In this document: piece by piece, positions 1 to 8,897 of the stretch
Layout: the number at the start of each line of letters is the position of its first letter
Position numbering within the stretch: the first letter of the stretch is position 1
Source of the DNA: an uncultured Eubacteriales bacterium
GTDB taxonomy: Bacteria; Bacillota; Clostridia; Peptostreptococcales; Anaerovoracaceae
DNA: 23,890 nucleotides
NCBI GenBank assembly: GCA_900542565.1
Contig: UQOC01000031.1
Span: 1-23,890 of the forward strand
Direction of reading: 5' to 3'
The notes under the pieces: generated by a model
What the model saw: the letters and a program-made list of their open reading frames with translations, nothing else
The model's database searches: none
What the model was told of the DNA's origin: nothing
Position numbers and translations under genes: made by a program

Positions 1-2
1 GC

Positions 3-1757
3 GCGGAGTTTAAAGAGTTTTTTCCCGACAGCGCGGTGGAGTATTTTGTCTCCTACTACGATTATTATCAGCCGGAGGCCTATGTGCCATCCACTGACAC
101 ATATATAGAAAAAGACTCCCAGATCAACGACGAGATAGACAAGCTGCGCCATTCGGCCACGGCAGCCCTGGCAGAAAGGCGTGATGTCATAATCGTTGCC
201 AGCGTTTCATGCATATACGGACTGGGAAGCCCGGTGGACTACGAGAATCAGGTCCTTTCCCTGCGGCCGGGCATGGAAAAGAGCCGCCAGGATATCCTGC
301 GCCGGCTGGTAGACATCCAGTACAACCGCAACGACATGGCCTTTGAACGGGGAACTTTCAGAGCCAGAGGCGATGTCATAGACATATATCCGGCCGGGTC
401 GGAATCGGCAGTCAGAGTTGAACTCTTTGGCGACGAGGTGGAATCCATCAAAGAAATGAACCCTGTAACTGGCGAGATAACCGGAGCCAGAGATCACATC
501 GCCATCTATCCGGCTTCCCACTATGTAACATCACCTGAAAAAATGGAGCATGCTCTCAAGACCATAGACGAAGAGCTGGAAGAACGGGTGCGCTGGTTCA
601 AAGACAGGGGCAAGCTGCTGGAAGCCCAGCGCATAGAACAGAGGACCAGATATGATCTGGAAATGCTGAGAGAAATAGGCACCTGCAAAGGCATAGAAAA
701 CTATTCCAGGCACCTTAACGGACTGCCTGCAGGCACCAGGCCATATACCCTCATAGATTATTTTCCGAAGGATTTTCTCATAATGATAGATGAATCCCAT
801 GTGATGCTGCCCCAGCTGAGGGCCATGTACGAGGGGGACCGTTCAAGAAAGATGTCTCTGGTGGAATACGGATTCAGACTGCCTTCGGCTCTGGACAACA
901 GGCCTCTCAAATTCGACGAATTTAACAGTATGGTCAATCAGATACTGTATGTGAGCGCAACGCCGGCCCCATATGAGAGGGAACAGTCAGGCGGCATAAG
1001 CGCCGAGCAGATAATAAGGCCGACCGGGCTCCTTGATCCTCCTATAGAGGTACATCCTACCCAGGGCCAGATCGACCATCTGATAGGCGAGATCAGAAAA
1101 GTCACCGACAGAAGCGAGAGGGTCTTTGTCACCACCCTGACCAAGAAGATGGCCGAAAGCCTTACAGACTACCTCAAAGGTGTGGGCATCAAGGTGAGAT
1201 ATCTCCATTCAGAGATAGATACCCTCGAAAGGATGGAGATCATAAGGGACCTGCGCATGGGAGAGTTTGATGTCCTTGTAGGTATCAACCTGCTCAGAGA
1301 AGGGCTGGATATACCGGAGGTTTCCCTGGTGGCTATCCTTGATGCTGACAAAGAAGGGTTCCTGAGAACGGAGACATCGCTGATACAGACCATCGGACGG
1401 GCAGCCAGAAATGTAGACGGAAAAGTCATAATGTATGCCGACGGCATAAGCAAGGCCATGAAAGCTGCCATCGACGAAACCGACAGGAGACGGCAGATAC
1501 AGCAGAAATACAATGAAGAACACGGTATCACCCCGGCTTCCGTCAGGAAGTCCATCAGGTCTGTCATAGAGGCCACCCATGCGGCGGAAGATGAGGACAT
1601 CTACAAGGGCAAGAAAGCTGCCGAGATGACAAAGAAAGAACTGACTGACTACATCAAGAAGCTGGAAGCCGAAATGAAACAGGCCGCTTCCGACCTGCAG
1701 TTTGAGCGTGCGGCTTCCCTGCGTGACCAGATATTTGAATACAAAGCAAAACTTTAA
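3..1757 (+). CDS. uvrB: UvrABC excision nuclease subunit B (5' truncated by window edge)
   Basis: UvrB is the damage-verifying, DNA-helicase-like subunit of nucleotide excision repair; it is loaded by UvrA and recruits UvrC. The reading frame is open from base 3, so the gene begins outside the window; by comparison with the usual length (about 660-675 residues) some 80-90 N-terminal residues, including the Walker A loop, are missing. Visible signatures are the beta-hairpin segment [12 protein letters not shown] near the left edge, the DESH Walker B box (about base 790), the helicase motif VI region with QTIGRAARN (about 1385-1410), and a C-terminal UVR domain (about 1630-1750) that contacts UvrC. 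The GTG at 36 is internal, not a start. The stop lies 11 bases before uvrA, so the two are almost certainly cotranscribed. Confidence 0.97.
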   Translation, partial: AEFKEFFPDSAVEYFVSYYDYYQPEAYVPSTDTYIEKDSQINDEIDKLRHSATAALAERRDVIIVASVSCIYGLGSPVDYENQVLSLRPGMEKSRQDILRRLVDIQYNRNDMAFERGTFRARGDVIDIYPAGSESAVRVELFGDEVESIKEMNPVTGEITGARDHIAIYPASHYVTSPEKMEHALKTIDEELEERVRWFKDRGKLLEAQRIEQRTRYDLEMLREIGTCKGIENYSRHLNGLPAGTRPYTLIDYFPKDFLIMIDESHVMLPQLRAMYEGDRSRKMSLVEYGFRLPSALDNRPLKFDEFNSMVNQILYVSATPAPYEREQSGGISAEQIIRPTGLLDPPIEVHPTQGQIDHLIGEIRKVTDRSERVFVTTLTKKMAESLTDYLKGVGIKVRYLHSEIDTLERMEIIRDLRMGEFDVLVGINLLREGLDIPEVSLVAILDADKEGFLRTETSLIQTIGRAARNVDGKVIMYADGISKAMKAAIDETDRRRQIQQKYNEEHGITPASVRKSIRSVIEATHAAEDEDIYKGKKAAEMTKKELTDYIKKLEAEMKQAASDLQFERAASLRDQIFEYKAKL

Positions 1758-1768
1758 GGAGATAAATA

Positions 1769-4603
1769 ATGGCAAAAGATATAGTCATCAAAGGCGCCAA
1801 CGAAAACAACCTGAAAAACCTCAATGTGACCATACCAAGAGACAAATTTGTCGTACTTACTGGGCTTTCAGGATCAGGCAAATCTTCGCTGGCTTTCGAC
1901 ACAATATATGCAGAGGGGCAGAGAAGATATATGGAAAGCCTTTCCTCATATGCCAGACAGTTTCTGGGGCAGATGGAAAAGCCTGATGTTGAATATATAG
2001 AGGGCCTTTCTCCGGCGATTTCCATAGATCAGAAGACCACCAACAGAAACCCGCGTTCCACGGTCGGGACAGTCACCGAGATACATGATTATTTCAGGCT
2101 TCTGTATGCCAGAGTGGGAAAACCTCACTGCCCAGTATGCGGCAAGCTGATCACCAGCCAGTCGGTGGATCAGATGGTGGATACCATCATGGAAATGGAA
2201 GAAGGCACCAAACTGCTGATCCTTGCACCTGTAGTCAGAGGCCGTAAGGGCACCCACGAAAAGATACTGGAAAAGATCAAAAAAGAAGGTTTTACCAGGG
2301 TCAAGGTTGACGGACAGATCAAATTGATAAATGAGGACGAGATCAAGCTGGAAAAGACTTTCAAACATAACATAGAGATAGTGGTAGACAGGATAGTGGT
2401 GCGTCCCGGACAGGAGGGGCGGATCGCCGAGGCCTGCGAGCTTGCCATGGCTCATGGCGAAGGACTTGTAAATATCGAAGGGGATTTTTACGATCATCAT
2501 TATGAGAGGACTTTCAGCAGCAAGCTGGCCTGCCCGGAACATGGCGTCAGCATAGAAGAACTGGAACCGAGGATGTTCTCGTTCAACGCTCCTTTTGGAG
2601 CCTGTCCATGCTGCAGCGGACTGGGATATACACAGAAGCTGAATCCGGACAAGATCGTAAGGATGGATATGAGAATACCTGACGGCGCTCTGGCCACGGT
2701 GTTCGGCTCCATGGAATTCAGCGGGTTCTACAGGCAGCAGGTAAATGCTCTTGCCGAGGATAACGGAGTTGATATAGATAAACCGCTCAAAGAGCAGCCA
2801 AAAAAATTCATACAGGAACTTTTGTACGGCACCGGTGACCGGCATCTCAAATATTATTATGTGAGCCGCAATACCGGAAGCCGGTCTTTACAGGACCGTC
2901 CTTTTGAAGGAGTGATCAACAATATCGAAAGGCGCTACAGGGAGACCACTTCCGACTATTTCAAGAACAAGATGGAAGAATATATGACCATAGACATCTG
3001 TCCTGAATGCCACGGAAAAAGGTTCAAGCCTGAGATACTTGCCGTGACCGTTGGCGGCAAGAATATCGCAGATCTTTCCGACCTGTCGGTGAGGGACGCC
3101 CTGTCATTTATCGAAGGACTGCAGCTCTCTGCAAAAGATGCTGCCATTGCCTATCAGGTGCTGAAAGAGATAAAGTCCAGGCTGAAATTCCTGATAGATG
3201 TAGGTCTGGATTACCTGACCCTGAGCCGTTCGGCAGGAACCCTTTCAGGAGGGGAATCCCAGAGGATAAGGCTTGCTACTCAGATCGGTTCAAGTCTTGT
3301 GGGTGTGCTGTATATCCTGGATGAGCCGAGTATCGGACTCCACCAGAAAGATAATGAAAAACTGCTGGCTACTCTGAGACAGCTTACGGATATAGGCAAT
3401 ACACTAATAGTAGTAGAACATGACGAAGATACCATGTATGCTGCCGACCATATCGTCGATATAGGGCCGGGAGCAGGAATAAACGGCGGAGAACTGGTCG
3501 TTCAGGGAACTGTAGACGACATCAAAGCCTGCAAGGAGTCCATAACCGGCCAGTATCTTTCCGGCGCCCGCAAGATCGAGGTGCCAAAGACTCGCCGGCC
3601 GGGCAACGGGAAATCCCTGATAGTCAAGGGGGCCCGGCAGAACAACCTCAAGGGCATTGATGTAGAATTTCCGCTGGGCAAGCTCATATGTGTCACAGGA
3701 GTTTCGGGATCCGGAAAGAGCAGCCTTGTCAACGAAATACTGTACAAGGGCGTATCAAGGATAACCAACAGGACCATGGATGACGCCGGAGCTCATGACG
3801 AGATAATCGGCATCGAAAATATAGATAAGGTCATAGATATAGACCAGTCCCCCATAGGAAGGACTCCCAGATCTAATCCGGCCACATATACAGGCATGTT
3901 CACCCATATAAGGGATCTGTTTGCCAGCCTGCCGGAAGCCAAGATGAGAGGATTCAGCAAAGGCCGGTTCAGTTTCAATGTTAAAGGGGGCCGCTGCGAG
4001 GCCTGCGGCGGCGATGGGATAATCAAGATCGAGATGCATTTCCTGCCAGATGTATATGTGCCATGTGAAGTATGCAAGGGCCACAGATATAACCGCGAGA
4101 CCCTGGAAGTTAAATATAAAGGAAAGAATATCTTCGATGTGCTTGACATGAGCGTCACTGAGGGGTTAGAATTCTTTCAGAATCTGCCGAGTATAGCGAG
4201 GTCCTTGCGGACTCTTGAAGAGGTGGGCCTGGGATACATCAAGCTGGGTCAGCCTTCCACCGAACTTTCCGGAGGAGAAGCCCAGAGGGTCAAGCTGGCA
4301 ACCGAACTCTCCAAGCGGAGCACAGGCAAGACTCTTTATATACTGGATGAACCAACAACAGGGCTTCACTTTGCCGATGTGGACAAGCTGATCGCTGTGC
4401 TGGATAAACTGGTTGACGCCGGGAATACGGTCGTGGTCATAGAACACAATCTGGATGTTATCAAAAGGGCTGACCACATCATAGATCTTGGACCTGACGG
4501 CGGAGACAGAGGAGGAAACATAGTCATCACAGGAACACCTGAGGAAGTGGCAGAATATGAAAAGTCTTACACCGGACAATTCCTCAAGAAGCTTCTTAAA
4601 TAA
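1769..4603 (+). CDS. uvrA: UvrABC excision nuclease subunit A
   Basis: UvrA is the ABC-type ATPase that scans DNA for bulky lesions and hands them to UvrB. The 944-residue product matches the family length (about 940). Two ABC modules are visible: Walker [10 protein letters not shown] (residues 32-40) and GVSGSGKSS (about 644-652), each with its own signature, LSGGESQR (about 493) and LSGGEAQR (about 834). Zinc-binding Cys pairs appear at CPVCGK, CPCCSG, CPECHG and the CEACGG...CEVCKG finger near residue 750. The ATG at 1769 has AAGGAG eight bases upstream and directly follows uvrB. I see no internal lesion or missing motif. SOS control would act upstream of uvrB, outside the window. Confidence 0.98.
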   Translation: MAKDIVIKGANENNLKNLNVTIPRDKFVVLTGLSGSGKSSLAFDTIYAEGQRRYMESLSSYARQFLGQMEKPDVEYIEGLSPAISIDQKTTNRNPRSTVGTVTEIHDYFRLLYARVGKPHCPVCGKLITSQSVDQMVDTIMEMEEGTKLLILAPVVRGRKGTHEKILEKIKKEGFTRVKVDGQIKLINEDEIKLEKTFKHNIEIVVDRIVVRPGQEGRIAEACELAMAHGEGLVNIEGDFYDHHYERTFSSKLACPEHGVSIEELEPRMFSFNAPFGACPCCSGLGYTQKLNPDKIVRMDMRIPDGALATVFGSMEFSGFYRQQVNALAEDNGVDIDKPLKEQPKKFIQELLYGTGDRHLKYYYVSRNTGSRSLQDRPFEGVINNIERRYRETTSDYFKNKMEEYMTIDICPECHGKRFKPEILAVTVGGKNIADLSDLSVRDALSFIEGLQLSAKDAAIAYQVLKEIKSRLKFLIDVGLDYLTLSRSAGTLSGGESQRIRLATQIGSSLVGVLYILDEPSIGLHQKDNEKLLATLRQLTDIGNTLIVVEHDEDTMYAADHIVDIGPGAGINGGELVVQGTVDDIKACKESITGQYLSGARKIEVPKTRRPGNGKSLIVKGARQNNLKGIDVEFPLGKLICVTGVSGSGKSSLVNEILYKGVSRITNRTMDDAGAHDEIIGIENIDKVIDIDQSPIGRTPRSNPATYTGMFTHIRDLFASLPEAKMRGFSKGRFSFNVKGGRCEACGGDGIIKIEMHFLPDVYVPCEVCKGHRYNRETLEVKYKGKNIFDVLDMSVTEGLEFFQNLPSIARSLRTLEEVGLGYIKLGQPSTELSGGEAQRVKLATELSKRSTGKTLYILDEPTTGLHFADVDKLIAVLDKLVDAGNTVVVIEHNLDVIKRADHIIDLGPDGGDRGGNIVITGTPEEVAEYEKSYTGQFLKKLLK

Positions 4604-4622
4604 AACAACGGAGGAGATCCCA

Positions 4623-6056
4623 ATGGAAAACAAAATGAATCTGACCATGCTGACAGACTTTTACGAGCTCACCATGGCCAACGGCTATTTTGAGACAGGC
4701 ATGGCAGATAACATCGCCTATTTCGACATGTTCTTCAGACGCGTTCCTGACGGAGGAGGCTATGCCATAATGGCCGGTGTGGAACAACTTATGGCATATC
4801 TGAAGAATTTGAAATTTACCGATGAAGATATCGAATTCCTGAGGAGTAAGGGGATCTTTTGCGATGATTTTCTTGAATATCTCAGAAACTTTAAATTTGA
4901 ATGTGATGTATGGGCGGTGCCGGAGGGAACTCCGATATTTCCTCATGAACCTATCGTAACGGTAAGGGGTCCTGTGATACAGGCCCAGTTTATCGAGACC
5001 ATGGTCCTGCTTTCCATCAATCACCAGAGTCTTATAGCCACCAAGGCCAACAGGATAGTCAGGGCTGCAAAGGGAAGGAGCGTCATGGAGTTCGGCACAA
5101 GGCGGGCCCATGGAGTAGACGCAGCCATATACGGAGCAAGAGCAGCTTATATCGGTGGATGTGCCGGGACAGCCTGCGCCATAGCCGACAGGGATTATGG
5201 GATAACTGCGCTTGGGACAATGGCCCATAGCTGGGTGCAGATGTACCCGGATGAATATTCTGCATTCAAAAAATATGCGGAAATATATCCGGACAACTGC
5301 ACATTGCTGGTAGACACATACAATGTAATCAAGTCGGGAGTCCCTGCCGCCATAAGAGTATTCAAAGAAATGAAGCCAAAGAAGATGGGTATCAGGATAG
5401 ACTCCGGAGATGTGGCATATCTGACAAAGAGAGCCCGCAAGATGCTTGATGAAGCAGGATTGCATGAGTGCCAGATTGTTGTATCCAACTCTCTGGACGA
5501 ATATATAATCAGAGATGTGATAATGGAGGGAGCCTGCATAGATTCATTCGGCGTGGGCGAAAGACTGATAACAGCAAAATCTGAGCCTGTTTTCGGAGGT
5601 GTATATAAACTGGTGGCGCTGGAAACGGACGGCAAGCTGATACCTAAGATCAAGATATCAGAAAATGTGGAAAAGATAACCAATCCGGGATTTAAGCATG
5701 TGTACCGCCTGTATGATAAGACCACCGGCAAGGCAAGGGGCGATGTGATAACCGTTGCCGATGAGACTATACCGGAAGTGGATGAATACGAGATCTTTGA
5801 CCCTAATGCCGTATGGAAAAGGACAAAGATAAGGGATTATTATGTCAAAGATCTGAGAGTACAGCTGTTTGACAAGGGCATGTGCGTGTACGAAAGTCCG
5901 TCCGTTGATGATATCAAAGAATATTGCCGCTGTCAGATCGATACGCTCTGGGATGAAACCCTGAGGTTCGAGAATCCGCAGACATATTATGTGGATCTTT
6001 CCCAGAAATTATGGGATATCAAGAATGAACTGCTTTCAGAGATGACGGCAAAATAA
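4623..6056 (+). CDS. pncB: nicotinate phosphoribosyltransferase
   Basis: This enzyme joins nicotinate to PRPP, giving nicotinate mononucleotide for NAD salvage (Preiss-Handler pathway). The product is 477 residues, typical of the longer Gram-positive/archaeal class. Supporting segments are the N-terminal LTDFYELTMANGYF, the EFGTRRAHG box (about residue 156) and the IDSGDVAYL phosphate-binding segment (about 259). The start at 4623 is chosen because GGAGGAG lies 7-13 bases upstream and it clears the uvrA stop; an in-frame ATG at 4557 lies inside uvrA and would add 22 unrelated residues. Only 19 bases separate it from uvrA, so it is probably the third gene of the uvrB-uvrA transcript. No clear intrinsic terminator follows. 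Confidence 0.93.
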   Translation: MENKMNLTMLTDFYELTMANGYFETGMADNIAYFDMFFRRVPDGGGYAIMAGVEQLMAYLKNLKFTDEDIEFLRSKGIFCDDFLEYLRNFKFECDVWAVPEGTPIFPHEPIVTVRGPVIQAQFIETMVLLSINHQSLIATKANRIVRAAKGRSVMEFGTRRAHGVDAAIYGARAAYIGGCAGTACAIADRDYGITALGTMAHSWVQMYPDEYSAFKKYAEIYPDNCTLLVDTYNVIKSGVPAAIRVFKEMKPKKMGIRIDSGDVAYLTKRARKMLDEAGLHECQIVVSNSLDEYIIRDVIMEGACIDSFGVGERLITAKSEPVFGGVYKLVALETDGKLIPKIKISENVEKITNPGFKHVYRLYDKTTGKARGDVITVADETIPEVDEYEIFDPNAVWKRTKIRDYYVKDLRVQLFDKGMCVYESPSVDDIKEYCRCQIDTLWDETLRFENPQTYYVDLSQKLWDIKNELLSEMTAK

Positions 6057-6096
6057 AAAGAAACCAAAGAATCCAAAATAATAAAAAGTTAAGGTT

Positions 6097-6131
6097 TTGT
6101 TAATGCGAAAAAAGCGGGTATATGCTAGAAT
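6097..6131 (+). promoter_or_regulatory. candidate promoter for the YiiX-like gene
   Basis: An extended -10 element (TG at 6123-6124, then TAGAAT at 6126-6131) lies about 40 bases before the start codon. The only -35-like hexamer, TTGTTA at 6097-6102, is 23 bases from the -10, which is too far, so activity would depend on the extended -10. Inferred from sequence only. Confidence 0.4.
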
Positions 6132-6170
6132 ATATTATAGTAAAGGAACCCGTGGATGGAGGTAACCACT

Positions 6171-6755
6171 ATGAAAAGCATATACATCTTGCTGACCAGG
6201 AGCACGACTATCTGTTCCAGGATAGTTTACATGGCTACCAGGAGCGAGTTTACTCACGCAGCTATTTCGTTGGATAGGAACTTCGATAAACTATATACTT
6301 TCGGAAGAAAATATAAGAGGCTCATGCTGCCGGCAGGGTTTGTCAGGGAGAGTGTCTATGACGGCCTTTTGGGAGACTCGGATGATATGCGCTGTGCGGT
6401 TTATGAGATCAAGATCAGTGACATAAGTTACAAAAGGCTGACCAAATTCCTCAGCCACATGGAAAAAAACAAGGAAAAATATCGTTACAGCATACTGGGT
6501 CTTCCCATGTGCAAGTTCAACAGGAAGTATGAGCGAAAAGGATATTTTTTCTGCTCACAGTTCGTTTATTATGCGCTGAGCAAATCCGGCACCATAGAAA
6601 GGACCATGGAACCTTCGTTGGTGCGGCCCATGGATCTGTCGGAACTGTCAGAAGCCAACGAGATCTTCAGGGGGGGGGAAATAAGAGAGCTTAGGATAGC
6701 AGACAGGCTGTTTTTCGATACTTCTCTTGACATGAGGCCGGAAACGGATTTATAA
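6171..6755 (+). CDS. YiiX-like permuted NlpC/P60 (papain-like) cysteine hydrolase
   Basis: A 194-residue protein with the layout of circularly permuted NlpC/P60 enzymes (YiiX/YaeF/C92-like): a histidine early (FTHAAISLD, His29) and the nucleophilic cysteine late (YFFCSQFVYYAL, Cys128), with the YRYSILGL segment between. Family members are hydrolases of amide or acyl bonds; the substrate here is unknown. No signal peptide is evident, so it is probably cytoplasmic. The start at 6171 is preferred because GGAGGT at 6158-6163 is correctly spaced; the ATG at 6156 overlaps that ribosome-binding site. The gene stands alone between pncB and the rib operon, and its last codons carry the rib promoter. 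Family assignment is fairly firm, function open. Confidence 0.75.
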   Translation: MKSIYILLTRSTTICSRIVYMATRSEFTHAAISLDRNFDKLYTFGRKYKRLMLPAGFVRESVYDGLLGDSDDMRCAVYEIKISDISYKRLTKFLSHMEKNKEKYRYSILGLPMCKFNRKYERKGYFFCSQFVYYALSKSGTIERTMEPSLVRPMDLSELSEANEIFRGGEIRELRIADRLFFDTSLDMRPETDL

Positions 6756-6756
6756 T
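6727..6756 (+). promoter_or_regulatory. sigma-A promoter of the rib operon
   Basis: A perfect -35 TTGACA (6727-6732) and perfect -10 TATAAT (6751-6756) are separated by 18 bases. Both lie at the 3' end of the preceding gene, whose TAA stop (6753-6755) is inside the -10 box. Expected transcription start is about 6763, just upstream of the FMN riboswitch. Confidence 0.85.
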
Positions 6757-6774
6757 ATAGCAGAATTGAATAAT

Positions 6775-6906
6775 ATCTTCAGGGCAGGGTGAAATTCCCG
6801 ATCGGCGGTATAGTCCGCGAGCGCATGGGCGCAGGGCTTGGCATATGTTCAAGCCGGGATTTGGTGAGATTCCAAAACCGACAGTATAGTCTGGATGAAA
6901 GAAGAT
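6775..6906 (+). ncRNA. FMN riboswitch (RFN element)
   Basis: The conserved RFN core AGGGCAGGGTGAAATTCCC is at 6781-6799, followed by the GATCGGCGGTA segment, and the distal CCGACAGTATAGTCTGGATG segment is near 6878-6897. Paralogous closing strands ATCTTC (6775-6780) and GAAGAT (6901-6906) form P1. Known members bind flavin mononucleotide and repress riboflavin genes; here it precedes a terminator and ribDE-BA-H, so transcription attenuation is the expected mechanism. Confidence 0.95.
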
Positions 6907-6937
6907 GGTGTTGCATATGGACGCTTTTGTTTTATTG

Positions 6938-6970
6938 CTCTGAAATGACCCTTCATTTCAGAGTTTTTTT
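6938..6970 (+). terminator. attenuator terminator of the FMN riboswitch
   Basis: An 11-bp perfect stem (6938-6948 with 6953-6963), a four-base loop and a run of seven T form a strong intrinsic terminator 31 bases after the aptamer and about 100 bases before ribD. It is the expected OFF-state hairpin when FMN is bound. Confidence 0.92.
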
Positions 6971-7008
6971 ATCAAAAGACAGTTCAGAGATTTTTTATCA
7001 AAAGACAG
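6957..7008 (+). repeat. tandem duplication, two 26-bp units
   Basis: Units 6957-6982 and 6983-7008 are head to tail and differ at one position (T versus A after TTCAGAG). The first unit includes the 3' arm and T-run of the attenuator; the second repeats the arm's end and a six-T run without the matching 5' arm. Confidence 0.9.
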
Positions 7009-7023
7009 TCGGTCTTTTTGCAA

Positions 7024-7048
7024 GCCCTGGAGCAGAATGCTTCAGGGC
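7024..7048 (+). other. second leader hairpin just upstream of the ribD ribosome-binding site
   Basis: A 10-bp stem (7024-7033 with 7039-7048, one G-T wobble) encloses a five-base loop and is followed by an AT-rich stretch and then the GGAGGTGA site at 7061. It could be a weak second terminator or a 5' mRNA-stabilising hairpin for the antiterminated transcript; the sequence does not decide. Confidence 0.6.
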
Positions 7049-7073
7049 AATTTTATTTTCGGAGGTGATGATG

Positions 7074-8207
7074 ATGGATGAAAAGCGTAAAAAAACAATG
7101 TCTGCCTCGGAACAGACTATCGCAGATAAACGATATATGGAAATGGCCATCGAACTTGCCCGCAGAGGAGCCGGAAAAGTGAACCCAAATCCAATGGTGG
7201 GAGCGGTGATAGTCAAAGACGGCAGGGTCATCGGACGGGGTTATCATCAGAAATACGGCAGTCTCCACGCAGAAAGGAACGCCCTCAAAAACTGCGTTGA
7301 AGATCCATCCGGCGCAGCCATGTATGTGACTCTGGAGCCATGCTGCCACTATGGGAAAACACCGCCCTGCACCCAGGCGATCATCGAGGCCGGGATAAGC
7401 AGGGTAGTGGTTGGGACTGCAGATCCCAATCCCAAAATGTCCGGAAGGAGCCTGAAAACCCTGAGGGATCACGGTATGGAAGTAAACTGCGGAGTACTGA
7501 AGGAACAATGCGATGATCTTATAAAGATTTTCCGCAAGTATATCACCACCGGACTTCCTTATGTGACCATGAAATACGCCATGACACTTGATGGAAAGAT
7601 AGCCGCATATACAGGCAGGTCACAATGGATAACAGGAGAGGAGGCAAGACGGCACACCCATGAGACAAGAAACTTATACAGCGGGATAATGGCAGGCGTA
7701 GAGACTGTCATCAAAGATGATCCGCTGCTCACATGCCGGATCACAGGCGGACGGGATCCCATAAGGATAATATGCGACAGCAGATTGCGCACACCCCTCG
7801 GTTCACGGATCGTCAAAACGGCAGCAGATGTCAGGACCATCATAGCCACATGTGAGGATGATATACGCAAACATTTACCATTTACACAAAAAGGCTGCCG
7901 CATCATTGTCACCGGAAGCAGGGACGGAATGGTAGATCTGCGTGAACTTATGCTGAGACTGGGAACGCAGGATATAGACAGCGTGCTCCTTGAAGGCGGC
8001 GGCAGCCTCAACTGGAGCGCCATGGACCAGCATATAGTTGACAGTGTGCAGGCATATATCGCTCCGATGATAATGGGAGGAGAAAAAGCAAGATCACCGG
8101 TGGAAGGACTAGGACATCCGTCTCCTGACCTGGCAGTCCGCCTTAAGAACATGAAAATAACAGCCATAGGCAAAGACTACCTTGCAGAAGGAGAGGTGGT
8201 GTACTGA
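7074..8207 (+). CDS. ribD: bifunctional riboflavin biosynthesis protein RibD (deaminase/reductase)
   Basis: RibD deaminates the pyrimidine produced by GTP cyclohydrolase II and then reduces its ribosyl side chain. The 377-residue product has both halves. The N-terminal cytidine-deaminase-like domain carries the zinc and catalytic residues in HAE (His65, Glu67) and PCCHYGKTPPC (Cys90, Cys99). The C-terminal reductase domain starts near residue 165 (YVTMKYAMTLDGKIA) and includes LLEGGGSLNWS. Three consecutive in-frame ATGs follow the GGAGGTGA site (7068, 7071, 7074); 7074 gives the best spacing, and 7071 is equally possible. The frame is open upstream through the riboswitch, but that extension is RNA leader, not protein. 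Its TGA stop shares one base with the ribE start. Confidence 0.96.
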   Translation: MDEKRKKTMSASEQTIADKRYMEMAIELARRGAGKVNPNPMVGAVIVKDGRVIGRGYHQKYGSLHAERNALKNCVEDPSGAAMYVTLEPCCHYGKTPPCTQAIIEAGISRVVVGTADPNPKMSGRSLKTLRDHGMEVNCGVLKEQCDDLIKIFRKYITTGLPYVTMKYAMTLDGKIAAYTGRSQWITGEEARRHTHETRNLYSGIMAGVETVIKDDPLLTCRITGGRDPIRIICDSRLRTPLGSRIVKTAADVRTIIATCEDDIRKHLPFTQKGCRIIVTGSRDGMVDLRELMLRLGTQDIDSVLLEGGGSLNWSAMDQHIVDSVQAYIAPMIMGGEKARSPVEGLGHPSPDLAVRLKNMKITAIGKDYLAEGEVVY

Positions 8208-8884
8208 TGTTTACAGGTATCATAGAAGAAGTAGGAACAGTGATGTCCGTAAAAAGTTCTGCAAACGCAATGAAACTGACAATAAGAGCACCAAAGGTGA
8301 CCCAGGATATAAACATGGGTGACAGCATTGCTGTGAACGGCATATGTCTCACAGCCTGCGGGCTGGGCAGGGAGAGCTTTACCGTTGATGTCATGGGGGA
8401 AACCCTTTCCCGGACATCTCTCAAGGGATCAAGGTGCGGAAGTCATGTAAATCTGGAAAGAGCGCTGACACTCAACGGACGGCTGGGAGGACACATAGTG
8501 TCCGGGCACATAGACGGGATAGGCACTGTGACTGCCATAAAGAACGACGATATAGCAAGGCTCATCACGATCAGCGCACCGCAGGCTGTAATGGATCTGA
8601 TCGTGGAAAAGGGCTCTGTTGCAGTTGACGGAATAAGCCTGACCGTAGCATCTGTAAGTTCCGGTGATTTTACGGTTTCGGTCATACCCCACACCATGGA
8701 CAACACCATTCTTACTGAAAAAACACCGGGGGATACAGTAAATCTCGAAAATGACTGCATAGGGAAATATGTAAGGAAACTTATGGAGCTTTCGGAACAT
8801 GAAATGCAAGACGCGGCAGCCCGGCGGTGCAGCGGCAAAAGCAGGGTAACAGCCGGATTTCTGACAGAAAACGGTTTTTTTTAG
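8207..8884 (+). CDS. ribE: riboflavin synthase alpha subunit
   Basis: Riboflavin synthase dismutates two 6,7-dimethyl-8-ribityllumazine molecules to riboflavin. The 225-residue protein shows the classic internal duplication: the first lumazine-binding domain begins MFTGIIEEVGTV and the second begins about residue 97 (GGHIVSGHIDGIGTV), each with a NGxxLT- or DGISLT-type segment. The C-terminal tail ending GFLTENGFF is typical. The start overlaps the ribD stop (TGATG), implying translational coupling; ribBA follows after 13 bases. Confidence 0.96.
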   Translation: MFTGIIEEVGTVMSVKSSANAMKLTIRAPKVTQDINMGDSIAVNGICLTACGLGRESFTVDVMGETLSRTSLKGSRCGSHVNLERALTLNGRLGGHIVSGHIDGIGTVTAIKNDDIARLITISAPQAVMDLIVEKGSVAVDGISLTVASVSSGDFTVSVIPHTMDNTILTEKTPGDTVNLENDCIGKYVRKLMELSEHEMQDAAARRCSGKSRVTAGFLTENGFF

Positions 8885-8897
8885 GAGGTAAATATAT

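Noticed and set aside
1946..2845. 299-codon open frame on the minus strand
   Set aside because: Lies wholly opposite uvrA, whose frame is unmistakable; composition is that of an antisense shadow and no start site or family is visible.
4596..5465. 289-codon open frame on the minus strand
   Set aside because: Opposite pncB; no ribosome-binding site and a Cys/Tyr/His-rich composition typical of antisense frames.
6789..7073. N-terminal extension of RibD by 95 codons
   Set aside because: The frame is open only because the FMN aptamer and attenuator happen to lack stops; the GGAGGTGA site at 7061 sets the start.
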